A DNA stretch of 29,407 nucleotides from BS750m-G57 sp964392945 (GTDB lineage Bacteria > Planctomycetota > Phycisphaerae > SM23-33). The stretch covers positions 1 to 29,407 of the forward strand of contig CAYMSH010000021.1 in assembly GCA_964392945.1 (NCBI GenBank), read 5' to 3'. A program made the position numbers and the translations under genes. This document shows, piece after piece, positions 9,655-17,224 of this stretch; position 1 is the stretch's first letter; the number at the start of each line of letters is the position of its first letter. The notes below the pieces were generated by a model. The model ran no database searches. It had not been told where the DNA came from and saw nothing but the letters and a program-made list of their open reading frames with translations.

Positions 9655-9933
9655 ATGTGTGCGAGATATGGATATGGATATGGGTCAGATTCGGAGTTGA
9701 CGGAACATCTTATGGCCCCGAGTAGTATGTACGACGACTATCACGGCGATCCTAAAGACCAGAAAACGCGACTTGACGCATTCATAGGATCGCTGTCGAC
9801 TGAAATGCGGCAGGCGCTTAGTAGATTCATCAACGCCGACGTTGCGGAGCGCGGTGATATGCTGGCTCAACTCCATCCGCAAGAGGTCGACATGATAGAA
9901 GTGTTTATCAAGATAAGTAACTCCCGGCGATGA
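9655..9933 (+). CDS. Small protein 2 (MCAR start), paralogue of small protein 3
   Basis: An unrecognised 92-aa protein starting 20 nt after small gene 1, with GGGAGAG upstream of the ATG. The first ~40 residues are Tyr/Gly/Ser-rich (MCARYGYGYGSDSE) and probably flexible; the last ~50 are a helical module. That module aligns without gaps to small protein 3: SLSTEMRQALSRFINAD against SMPQEVRQQLEQLAKAD, with about a quarter of positions identical by eye, and both end in an IE-hydrophobic run. No signal peptide or membrane segment. Its place in a tight three-gene run after a STAND gene suggests a shared role, but no function can be given. Confidence 0.65.
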   Translation: MCARYGYGYGSDSELTEHLMAPSSMYDDYHGDPKDQKTRLDAFIGSLSTEMRQALSRFINADVAERGDMLAQLHPQEVDMIEVFIKISNSRR

Positions 9934-9954
9934 TTCGCCGGTAAAGGAAAAGGC

Positions 9955-10191
9955 ATGTCAGGACAAGAAAGCCCGGGGCGTTCATCTTCAGGCTACTACG
10001 GATCAAGTTCAGCACCGAGCAAGGCCGACATCCAGGCGAAAGTCGCCGCAATGCTGGCTTCGATGCCCCAGGAGGTCCGCCAGCAACTCGAGCAACTGGC
10101 CAAGGCCGATGAGAGCACGCGTCGCGCCGCCCTGGACGCCTGCGACGACAAGACCCGCATGAACATAGAATTCATACTCCACTTCATGTAA
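9955..10191 (+). CDS. Small protein 3, paralogue of small protein 2
   Basis: An unrecognised 78-aa protein, 21 nt after small gene 2, with a purine-rich ribosome site (AAAGGAAAAGG) before the ATG. A Ser/Gly/Tyr-rich leader of ~22 residues (SSSGYYGSSS) precedes a helical domain (EVRQQLEQLAKADESTRRAALDAC split by a short turn) that ends in NIEFILHFM. The flexible head plus helical tail repeats the design of small protein 2. It is the last gene before a strong hairpin and a convergent gene. Confidence 0.62.
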   Translation: MSGQESPGRSSSGYYGSSSAPSKADIQAKVAAMLASMPQEVRQQLEQLAKADESTRRAALDACDDKTRMNIEFILHFM

Positions 10192-10209
10192 CGACAACGC
10201 GATCGCCCC

Positions 10210-10229
10210 GCCGCCGACCTGTCGGCGGC
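10210..10229. terminator. GC-rich hairpin between convergent genes
   Basis: GCCGCCGAC at 10210-10218 and GTCGGCGGC at 10221-10229 form a 9-bp perfect inverted repeat in the 37-nt gap between the trio and the DUF4091 gene. It could end transcription from both sides. No long T-run. Confidence 0.45.
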
Positions 10230-13000
10230 TAGCGGGTCAGCGCCGTCAGGATCGTTCTGCGGAGTGCCGACAGTTTGGCGTCGGTCATGCTGCTGAATGT
10301 TGTTACCGAATCGTCAGGGCGCGGGTCCATTCCGCGGTCCGCGCCGGTTAGGCCTGTCGCGGCCGCTACGAACGCTCGTAACTGCGCGTCGTTGTATCCG
10401 AATTTCTTCTTGAGCATTCTCAAGAGTTCGGCGTCCTGGAGGCCCTGGCGCCAGGCCTTCATTCGGATCGACGCCAGCGGAGCATCTATGCCGAACTTCC
10501 GCCCGGGGTACATCAACGCTGTGGCGTCGGCCTTCTGAAGGTCGCCGTCAGAGCCGATGGTCTGCCACGGCACGGTCCCGACAGCTCCCCAGCAGAAGCT
10601 CTTTAGCGGCCAGACCGCCCAGCCGACATTGTCGCCTACGAACGATTTCGGCATGCGGTAGTTCCAGTATTCCTCACCGTAAACCCGCCGCCTCCGAGCG
10701 ATCAGACGGCGCTGCGAATGGAGCTGGCCGGCGCACACGTTCAGATCGACCAGCCCGTCGAGCCAGTTCCGCTGATGCGTCGGACGCGAGATGTCGATCC
10801 GGTACTGGACCGAGACCGGCGAACTGAGCAGAACAGCCTTCTTCGTCATGCGGCCGAAATGACGCAGGGCGAGAAAATCGTCCGGCGCCATCGGCTCGTC
10901 CAGCAGCCAGAGGCTAATCCCGCGACCGTTGTTGCGGCGGAAGTAGAACTTGTTGTTCAGGTAAGCGTGGTACTGGGTTTTCGTCCAGCCTTTGGCGCCG
11001 ATATGCCGCTTGAAGTCCTGCAACACGCTGACCCAGGCGGCGGCCACGTCGGGGCTCAGGGTCTTTTCGATCGGCGGCAGGTCCGCGGTCCATTCGAGCA
11101 TCTTCTGGTAGTCGCGCGGTATGAGCCAGGGCTTGACGCTATCAGACAGCGGAGAAGGCCAGTTCTCGTGCAGCGGCAGGTAGATATTCCGCAAACCGCG
11201 ACCGGCGCCGGGGCCGATGTATCCGTTCTTGAACTTAAACGCCGATCCGTCCAGCAGCGGCCCGTATCGCGCGTCCCAATCGCTCCAGTCGGTAACTTTG
11301 CATTTGGCGCCGCGACCGCTGATCTTCGGAGCACCTCGCCAGTCGATCGATCCGCTTTGGGAATACGGAAGCACCGCCAGCGTCATGCGGTGCGCGTGGG
11401 CCAGGCGGTAGTATTTCCGCTCGGCCGCCATGAACGCCTTGGCGTCCGAATTGCGCACGCCCATAGCGCGGGCCGGCGACGAGTAGGTGTTCATGTCGGC
11501 GGCGATGTGGAACGTGTCATCCAACACGACAGGCGTGACTCGAACCTGCAGCGGCAGCTCCGCTACCTTCTTGCCGCCATGGGTGAGTGTCAATTCGCTC
11601 TTGTACATCCCCGGCCGAGATTTGGCCGGAACCCAGATGTCCACGAACACCGTCTGGGACTTCTGGCCCGAAACTCTGTTTGTAGCCCACGGAATCGGAA
11701 ACTCCTTGCCCTCTTCCAGCGGGACCAGCACTTCTCCGAAATGCTCCTTGTCCTTCGGCACGGACCACACGCGGTAAACGCGCGCCGGACTCAGAGGGGG
11801 AACCATCATCTCAAGAGGCCGTCCGAACCATGGCGGTCGAAAGTCGATCGACACCTTATCGGCGGCGCCCTTTGGCGGACAGATCGCAACCTGGAAACCG
11901 ACCCACGCGCCGCTTGGCGTAACCGGAACATCAATCGCCCCGGCCGCCGGAATCGCACCTGTCGGCGTTCGAGCAGTCCCCGGCAAAGGAACGAGTTTCC
12001 AGCCGTTCTTTACGACGCTGCTGATCTTCCCGACCGGCGGGAGCCTGACAGTCTTCGGCGCCGCCAGCGCCGCCGACGCCTTGATCGCCCTGTACCCCTG
12101 GGACATAGACGCCCCACCCGTCTTGATCGGTGAAATGACGCTAACGAAATAATCTCCGCCCGGCTTGAGACCTTCGAAGATCACCTCGCGCCCGTGGAAT
12201 TCCGTTCGCTGGGCGATCGCCTTTCCGCCGGCGGTTTCAGACAGCGTGATCCTGTTGCAAAACGTCCCGCTGGGAAGACCGGCGATCACGGATACCGCCC
12301 CGGTCTTGAACCCGGCGCCGGCGGGATACGCAGACGCCCTGGCCGGCGGGCGGGGCGGAATCGGTTTTGGCAGCGGCGGGAAGTAAGTGATCGTCAGGTA
12401 CGGTTTAGACGCCCCCTGCTCGCGGGTGAACACATCATGATTCTCGCGAGTCTGGCCGGTCTCGCTGCTCAAGATCAGACCATGCGAAAGCCCCGCCGCG
12501 ACCGCCTGCACGAGCCTGGGATCGACTCGAATCGTCATCCAGCGGTCTTTGGCGACAGTAACCCTCGCCGGCCGCCACATCATGTCCGGCGAGTTGAAAG
12601 TAGCGTCCATCACGGTCCCGCCGCCGGGGGTCCAGGCCTGCTTGGGATACTTGACATGAGTGAAGCAGCTCGACCCGTTCTGCGGTTTACCACTGGCGGT
12701 CCCCTCGAACCACGGGATCGGAACGGTGCAGACCGCCGCGCGCCGAATCCGCCCATTAGCTAGTTTCAGGTGCAGCGTAGCCGACGTGACCCGACAGCCC
12801 CGGACCTTCGAGACATCGAAGTCGAAAAGATAGTAATGCTCATTACCTTTGATACGCACGCGCCCGCTGCCGCCGGTGTTGAGTGAAACTTCTTTGGGAT
12901 GAGCGCATATCCCGACATCAGCGGTTATCGCAAGTTTGGCAGTCCCGCCGAAAACAATCCCGCCAAGCAAAAGAACAGCAACAGCAGTAACTCGCCACAT
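10229..13000 (-). CDS. Exported DNRLRE-like / DUF4091 glycosidase-like protein
   Basis: A 923-aa exported protein. The start at 13000 is chosen over 13045 because GGGAG stands 7 nt before it and it opens directly into a signal peptide (MWRVTAVAVLLLGGIVFGG). Residues ~20-215 resemble the DNRLRE beta-sandwich common at the ends of planctomycete secreted proteins; a fibronectin-like segment follows. The C-terminal two thirds match DUF4091, related to GH123 hexosaminidases. LLDEP gives an adjacent Asp-Glu pair (701-702), the position expected for the catalytic pair of GH123. The extreme C-terminus (IRMKAWRQGLQDAELL) is the typical DUF4091 tail. Glycan hydrolysis outside the cytoplasm is likely; the substrate is unknown. 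It converges on the small-gene trio and diverges from the propeller gene. Confidence 0.75.
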   Translation of the reverse strand: MWRVTAVAVLLLGGIVFGGTAKLAITADVGICAHPKEVSLNTGGSGRVRIKGNEHYYLFDFDVSKVRGCRVTSATLHLKLANGRIRRAAVCTVPIPWFEGTASGKPQNGSSCFTHVKYPKQAWTPGGGTVMDATFNSPDMMWRPARVTVAKDRWMTIRVDPRLVQAVAAGLSHGLILSSETGQTRENHDVFTREQGASKPYLTITYFPPLPKPIPPRPPARASAYPAGAGFKTGAVSVIAGLPSGTFCNRITLSETAGGKAIAQRTEFHGREVIFEGLKPGGDYFVSVISPIKTGGASMSQGYRAIKASAALAAPKTVRLPPVGKISSVVKNGWKLVPLPGTARTPTGAIPAAGAIDVPVTPSGAWVGFQVAICPPKGAADKVSIDFRPPWFGRPLEMMVPPLSPARVYRVWSVPKDKEHFGEVLVPLEEGKEFPIPWATNRVSGQKSQTVFVDIWVPAKSRPGMYKSELTLTHGGKKVAELPLQVRVTPVVLDDTFHIAADMNTYSSPARAMGVRNSDAKAFMAAERKYYRLAHAHRMTLAVLPYSQSGSIDWRGAPKISGRGAKCKVTDWSDWDARYGPLLDGSAFKFKNGYIGPGAGRGLRNIYLPLHENWPSPLSDSVKPWLIPRDYQKMLEWTADLPPIEKTLSPDVAAAWVSVLQDFKRHIGAKGWTKTQYHAYLNNKFYFRRNNGRGISLWLLDEPMAPDDFLALRHFGRMTKKAVLLSSPVSVQYRIDISRPTHQRNWLDGLVDLNVCAGQLHSQRRLIARRRRVYGEEYWNYRMPKSFVGDNVGWAVWPLKSFCWGAVGTVPWQTIGSDGDLQKADATALMYPGRKFGIDAPLASIRMKAWRQGLQDAELLRMLKKKFGYNDAQLRAFVAAATGLTGADRGMDPRPDDSVTTFSSMTDAKLSALRRTILTALTR

Positions 13001-13092
13001 AACATGTCTCCCAAGGGCCCGAGAATCTAATCCATGAGATACCACACATTGAACCTGGAGGCACGGAGAAAAGACGGGACGCGGAGCCGGTG

Positions 13093-13121
13093 TTGGCGAT
13101 TATAGTCCCGGCGGGTATAAT
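13093..13121 (+). promoter_or_regulatory. Sigma-70-type promoter of propeller/SGNH pair
   Basis: TTGGCG at 13093-13098, an exact 17-nt spacer and a perfect TATAAT at 13116-13121, 75 nt before the propeller start codon. Confidence 0.6.
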
Positions 13122-13196
13122 TTACGGCTGGTCCGGGCCGGGCTCGGGCCTGTCGAGATTTCTTTCGGTTGTTCCTTCTGATTCGGAGACGCCGGG

Positions 13197-14393
13197 ATGT
13201 TTTCAAATATCCGATTCGCCGCGGGGCTGCTGATTGTGGTCTGTGCGGCCGGGACGGAGACACTGGCCGACAGCGTCTACTGGACTGACAAAGATACTAA
13301 TATCATCTATCGCGGAAATCGCGACGGGAGCGGGTCGCATACCGAACTGGTCACCGGACTCGGCGAGGCGCGCGGGCTCGGGCTCGACGTAGAAGGCGGG
13401 AAAATGTACTGGGCCGATGCGGTTTCGGGCAAGATCCAGCGGACGAACATCGACGGGAGCGGGACTGTCGAAGACCTGGTGACGGGCCTGGGGTTTATGG
13501 CCGATGTGGAGCTGGACCTGACGGCCGGGAAGATATACTGGTCAGAGACATTCAACAGCTCCATTCGCCGTGCGAACCTGGACGGCTCCGATGTGGAGGA
13601 CGTCCGAACGGGGCTCAGCAATCCGTACTACTTCGAGCTGCACCCCGCCGGCGGGAAGATCTACTGGGGCGAACTGACCAACACCGTGGTCCATCGGATG
13701 AATATCGACGGGTCCGGACCGGTTGAAGACATCGTTACCGGGCTGGTTCGCGTTCGGGACGTCGGTCTTGACCCGGCCGGCGGCATGATCTACTGGAACG
13801 ATCGCAACAGTCACAAGATCCAGCGAGCGCCTCTGGACGGAAGCGGGCCGATAGAGGATCTCTTCACGTTCATACCCGCCGAGGGCAAGCCGCACGGGAT
13901 GGCCCTGGACCTCGCGGCGCAGATGATTTACTGGACCGACACGAAAACTCACTGGGTGATGCGCGGCCCGATGGACGGGTCTGCGGATGGGGAGGTTCTC
14001 TACGACGAGGACTCCAGCGATCTGGACAGCCCATGGGACATCGAACTGGACGTGATTATCGCCCCGCCGCACCCCGGCGACACCAACGGCGACGATCGCG
14101 TAAACGATCTTGACTACCACAACCTCATCGCACAGTTCGGAGGCCCCCCCGGCCTCCAGAGCGCCGACTTCAACACCGACGGACTGGTGGACCTAAACGA
14201 CTTCGTGGCAATGCGCGAGAATTTCGGATTTGGCGAAACTTCAGCCCCGAATGCTGATCTCCAGACTGTTGTTCCCGAACCGTGCGTGCTGTCGATTCTC
14301 GCCGGCGGAGGATTAATCGCATTACTCAAACGCCGCAAACGTTTGCCCAAACGCCGCGTGATCACCAACCAACACACGATAAACCCGAGGTGA
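13197..14393 (+). CDS. Secreted YWTD-type beta-propeller with dockerin-like and PEP-CTERM ends
   Basis: A 398-aa surface or secreted protein. After a signal peptide (residues 1-24) come about six LDL-receptor class B-like repeats, each with a (I/M)YW(T/A/S/N/G)(D/E) core and an IDGSG-type turn (residues ~25-290), which form a beta-propeller. A dockerin-like pair of calcium loops follows (about 293-346; GDTNGDDRVNDLDY and ADFNTDGLVDLNDF). A PEP-CTERM sorting signal ends the chain: VPEP at 360-363, a hydrophobic stretch, then KRRKR. It is probably a calcium-stabilised surface binding protein handled by an exosortase. GGAG upstream of the ATG supports the start. The SGNH gene begins 8 nt after the stop, with its ribosome site overlapping the stop codon, so the two are an operon. 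Confidence 0.85.
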   Translation: MFSNIRFAAGLLIVVCAAGTETLADSVYWTDKDTNIIYRGNRDGSGSHTELVTGLGEARGLGLDVEGGKMYWADAVSGKIQRTNIDGSGTVEDLVTGLGFMADVELDLTAGKIYWSETFNSSIRRANLDGSDVEDVRTGLSNPYYFELHPAGGKIYWGELTNTVVHRMNIDGSGPVEDIVTGLVRVRDVGLDPAGGMIYWNDRNSHKIQRAPLDGSGPIEDLFTFIPAEGKPHGMALDLAAQMIYWTDTKTHWVMRGPMDGSADGEVLYDEDSSDLDSPWDIELDVIIAPPHPGDTNGDDRVNDLDYHNLIAQFGGPPGLQSADFNTDGLVDLNDFVAMRENFGFGETSAPNADLQTVVPEPCVLSILAGGGLIALLKRRKRLPKRRVITNQHTINPR

Positions 14394-14400
14394 AGAAATT

Positions 14401-15207
14401 ATGACAGATCGCAAATCCCCTATCGCCGGATCATTCAGTCCTCGCGCCAGTCGGTTGTTTGTCGGGCTTGCGGTGTTCGTGCTTGTCGGACTCATCGCCG
14501 GCGTTTCAATCGTTCAAGTCGAAGGTGTCGAGGCGCCGGCGGCGAAAGCCGCCAAACCGAACCACGCGACGATACCCGCGCCCCGCATCGCCGAATGGTG
14601 GTTCGCACGCCAGGCCCAGCACATCGGCCTGATGGCCAAAGGCGATATCGAACTGCTGATGATCGGCGATTCGATAACGCACAATTTCGAGAGCATCGGG
14701 AAAGAGGTCTGGAAGAAACAGTTCGAGCCGCTCAAGGCGATCAACCTGGGATGCGGCGGCGATCGGACCCAGCACGTGCTGTGGCGGCTGGACCATCTGC
14801 CGAAACTGAAAAAAGCCCCCAAGGGCTCCGTCGTCATGATCGGAACTAACAACATATGCTGGGGCAGCGACAAGCCCAAACAGGCCGCAGAAGGCGTGCA
14901 GGCCATCGCGCGGAAGATCAACAGTATCTATCCCGAAACGAAGATCCTGGTCCTCGGCGTATTCCCGCGAAGGCGGAAGATCGACCATCCGCATCGCAAG
15001 CAGATCATAGAACTGAACTCGTACCTGCCGGCGCTGCTCAAAGGCATCAAGAACGTCAAGTTCATGGACATAGGCCCGAAGTTCCTCGACGACAAAGGCT
15101 TCCTGTCAAAGGAGATGATGCCCGACACGACCCACCCAAGCGAGAAAGGCCACGAAATCTGGGCCGATGCGATCATGGGGGAACTCAAAAAAATGCTGGG
15201 TAAATAG
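14401..15207 (+). CDS. Exported SGNH/GDSL hydrolase (PAF-AH beta/gamma-like)
   Basis: A 268-aa protein with one N-terminal hydrophobic segment (about 19-38; a signal peptide or anchor) and one complete SGNH domain: GDSITH (Ser91), GCGGD (117-121), GTNN (148-151) and DTTHP (Asp242, His245). The nearest described fold mates are PAF-acetylhydrolase beta/gamma subunits and GDSL acetylesterases, so it probably removes acyl groups from carbohydrate. Unlike the protein at 1804-3309, its catalytic set is intact and there is only one domain. It is co-transcribed with the propeller protein (8-nt gap, GAGGTGAAG ribosome site). Confidence 0.83.
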   Translation: MTDRKSPIAGSFSPRASRLFVGLAVFVLVGLIAGVSIVQVEGVEAPAAKAAKPNHATIPAPRIAEWWFARQAQHIGLMAKGDIELLMIGDSITHNFESIGKEVWKKQFEPLKAINLGCGGDRTQHVLWRLDHLPKLKKAPKGSVVMIGTNNICWGSDKPKQAAEGVQAIARKINSIYPETKILVLGVFPRRRKIDHPHRKQIIELNSYLPALLKGIKNVKFMDIGPKFLDDKGFLSKEMMPDTTHPSEKGHEIWADAIMGELKKMLGK

Positions 15208-15322
15208 CGCACCAGGCGCCCGACGGATCTTGTCAATTATTTGTTGAGGTTTTTACTGCCGACTCCAGCGTCATTTACGGCGCGCCGCTGAGATAATTGG
15301 AGGCGCCAATCTCGGAATTGTC

Positions 15323-15351
15323 TTGGTGAATCAGGGGTTCTGTTGTATGAT
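15323..15351 (+). promoter_or_regulatory. Promoter of PEP-CTERM gene 1 (duplicated design)
   Basis: TTGGTG at 15323-15328, a 17-nt spacer, TATGAT at 15346-15351. The same two hexamers with the same spacing precede PEP-CTERM gene 2. Confidence 0.65.
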
Positions 15352-15357
15352 GGATTG

Positions 15358-15474
15358 TTAATTGGAAGGCGTGCTCAGTAAATTACGCACCTGTTCAGCT
15401 CTAGGTGTGTAGCTCACTGCTCAAAAAGTTATTTGCTCAAGACAATTCCTGCAAAGGAATGGATGGAGGTCGTT
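15358..15474 (+). promoter_or_regulatory. Long conserved 5' leader of PEP-CTERM gene 1
   Basis: The leader of about 117 nt shares blocks with the leader of gene 2: ATTGGAAGG (15361), three TGCTCA copies (15372, 15418, 15434), a hairpin ATTCCT-GCAA-AGGAAT (15445-15460) and GGAGG (15465-15469). The last TGCTCA is 41 nt before the ATG in both genes. This suggests a common post-transcriptional control element; the ligand or partner is unknown. Confidence 0.5.
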
Positions 15475-16113
15475 ATGAATTCTGCTCGGATTACCGTGCG
15501 CTCGCGTATCGCCTGCGCTCTGACCCTGATCGCCGTAGTCACCCTCGCCGGCGCCACCGCCCACGCCGCTCCGATCGACGGATCAGCGCCGATAAGCGCC
15601 CAGTGGGCCACACAGAACACTCCGGACATCTCCACCAGCACGGTTTTTACGCCCTGGGACGTAATAAGCTGGACTGTTGACCTGAACGCATCACCCCCCA
15701 TAACGCCGGTCTTCGGCCCCAACGCCTTGACCATGGTCAACGGAACCGGCGATTTCGCGGGCATGCCGTTTACGATGATCTCCACAGTTTCGCTGGACAT
15801 CAACAACGGCACTGCATGGACCTTCACCAGCGACGTGGGCGACTGGACCACAGATACGTTCGTAATGGACAACTCCAACGTCGCCGACGGATACATCGAT
15901 TTCTTCCTGACAGGCGCTTTTACGCCGAAAGGCGCATACGCGGGCTTCGAACCGGCCTCGGCGGATCTGCGTATCTCGCTGAACCAGACCGGCGAGTCGC
16001 TGAACTGGACCAGTACGATGGACATGACCGGCCCGATAATTCCCGAACCGGCGACAATGTCGATGCTTGGCCTGGGAGCCCTGGCCCTGCTGCGACGCAA
16101 ACGCCGAAAATAA
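15475..16113 (+). CDS. PEP-CTERM sorted secreted protein 1
   Basis: A 212-aa secreted protein. The start at 15475 follows GGAGG by 5 nt; an upstream TTG in the same frame is rejected because it lies in the conserved leader. A signal peptide (1-31, ending AHA) precedes a beta-rich domain with no recognised family. The C-terminus is a textbook PEP-CTERM signal: IPEPATMSMLGLGALALLRR and a basic tail. Such proteins are cut or anchored by an exosortase and are often linked to extracellular matrix. It is a clear paralogue of the next gene, sharing the signal peptide, GYIDFFLTG/GFIDFFLTG, the ISLNQ block and the sorting tail. It ends at a strong terminator. Confidence 0.85.
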   Translation: MNSARITVRSRIACALTLIAVVTLAGATAHAAPIDGSAPISAQWATQNTPDISTSTVFTPWDVISWTVDLNASPPITPVFGPNALTMVNGTGDFAGMPFTMISTVSLDINNGTAWTFTSDVGDWTTDTFVMDNSNVADGYIDFFLTGAFTPKGAYAGFEPASADLRISLNQTGESLNWTSTMDMTGPIIPEPATMSMLGLGALALLRRKRRK

Positions 16114-16136
16114 CAGTCCTGACCCGTAGAACCACA

Positions 16137-16168
16137 AACCCCGTCGCCTGCCACGCGGCGGGGTTTTT
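16137..16168 (+). terminator. Intrinsic terminator of PEP-CTERM gene 1
   Basis: An 11-bp stem with one G-U pair (16137-16147 with 16155-16165), a 7-nt loop, and a run of five T ending at 16168. The stem sequence closely matches the terminator of gene 2, another sign of duplication of the whole unit. Confidence 0.85.
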
Positions 16169-16304
16169 CTATGCAGCATCCCAAATGACCGCGAGCAAGC
16201 CTTCGGGATGCCGGCCCGATATCTAACTCATTACCCTAAAACCACTTCGGCCTTACAATAATCCATTGACACAGAGTTATTCTCGCACAATTCCGGGATT
16301 TTTC

Positions 16305-16333
16305 TTGGTGATTTATGGATTTGCCTATATGAT
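16305..16333 (+). promoter_or_regulatory. Promoter of PEP-CTERM gene 2
   Basis: TTGGTG at 16305-16310, a 17-nt spacer, TATGAT at 16328-16333, identical in hexamers and spacing to that of gene 1. It lies in the 337-nt gap between the two genes; the gap's first part holds the gene 1 terminator, and 16169-16304 shows nothing recognisable. Confidence 0.65.
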
Positions 16334-16339
16334 ATAGTC

Positions 16340-16450
16340 GATTGGAAGGAATGCTCACTCAATTGTACGGACGTTGCTCAAAGCTCGTTGCTTGTAGTTA
16401 TTAGCTCATTGCTCAAGACAATTCCTGCAAAGGAATATTTGGAGGCCGTT
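16340..16450 (+). promoter_or_regulatory. Long conserved 5' leader of PEP-CTERM gene 2
   Basis: Same elements as in the first leader: ATTGGAAGG (16341), TGCTCA at 16352, 16375 and 16410, the ATTCCT-GCAA-AGGAAT hairpin at 16421-16436, and GGAGG at 16441-16445. The sequence between blocks has diverged, so the shared blocks are probably under selection. Confidence 0.5.
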
Positions 16451-17080
16451 ATGAATCTTGCTCGAACTATCGTGCGCTCACGCGTCGCTTGCGCGTTGAC
16501 TCTCGTCGTCGCTTTCTCCCTCCTGGCCAGCGCGGTGCATGCTGATCCGCTCCCGCCCGAACCGGTGGAAGGATCAATAGTCGTAAGCGCCTACATAACC
16601 CACATGGACTCCCCTGTCATCGCCACGAGCACTCTGTTCACGCCGGTCGCAGCAGGAGGCCCGGGCACTATGTACATGGTTGGCGGAACCGATGACCTGG
16701 TCGCAATACCTCCGATGGCCATGGTGACCGCAAGCGGACCTATAGACCTGACCGGACCGATGCCCTGGTCGTTCGGCACTCCCGAGGGAACCTTCGAGGC
16801 CGCTGATCCTCTCGGTACGTTTGAAGTCGACCTGTCGAAGGTTGGCGACGGATTCATCGACTTCTTCCTGACCGGCGTTTACACGCCCGATCCCGCCGGC
16901 CCGCTGGCATCCTTCGCCCCGGCAAGCGCCGAGGTGCGCATCAGCCTGAACCAGAGCGGTTCGGTTGTAAGCTGGGCCGGCACGATGGTCATGACCGGAC
17001 CGGTTATCCCCGAACCGGCGACAATGTCGATGCTCGGCATCGGAGCCCTGGCCCTGCTTCGCCGCAGACGCCGGAAGTAG
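16451..17080 (+). CDS. PEP-CTERM sorted secreted protein 2
   Basis: A 209-aa paralogue of the preceding protein. A signal peptide of 31 residues (ending VHA), a beta-rich Pro/Gly-containing middle without known family, the shared GFIDFFLTGVYTP and VRISLNQSG blocks, then the PEP-CTERM tail (IPEPATMSMLGIGALALLRR and arginines). GGAGG 5 nt before the ATG fixes the start. The ends are far better conserved than the middle, as expected if the two are sorted the same way but bind or build different things. Transcribed alone: own promoter, own terminator. Confidence 0.85.
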   Translation: MNLARTIVRSRVACALTLVVAFSLLASAVHADPLPPEPVEGSIVVSAYITHMDSPVIATSTLFTPVAAGGPGTMYMVGGTDDLVAIPPMAMVTASGPIDLTGPMPWSFGTPEGTFEAADPLGTFEVDLSKVGDGFIDFFLTGVYTPDPAGPLASFAPASAEVRISLNQSGSVVSWAGTMVMTGPVIPEPATMSMLGIGALALLRRRRRK

Positions 17081-17102
17081 CCTCCATAACACGCAAGATT
17101 CC

Positions 17103-17136
17103 AAACCCCGTCGCCTTTACGGCGGCGGGGTTTTTT
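17103..17136 (+). terminator. Intrinsic terminator of PEP-CTERM gene 2
   Basis: A 13-bp stem (17103-17115 with 17121-17133, one G-T pair), loop TTTAC, and a six-T run (17131-17136). Strong Rho-independent terminator. Confidence 0.88.
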
Positions 17137-17224
17137 ATTGCAGGCGGGGAAAAAAGCGAATTGTCCTTGATGGCGGCGCGGCGAGAGTTCATGGTATCGG
17201 CTCAGGACTGACTGGAGAAAGATT

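Noticed and set aside
10718..12133. A 471-codon open frame on the plus strand opposite the DUF4091 gene
   Set aside because: Arg/His-rich composition with no recognisable motif; the minus-strand gene has signal peptide, ribosome site and domain.
15355..15380. Sigma-54 promoter for PEP-CTERM gene 1 (TTGGAAGG near GTGCT)
   Set aside because: The GG to GC distance is not the required 10 nt, while a sigma-70-type pair at exact 17-nt spacing is present in both paralogues.
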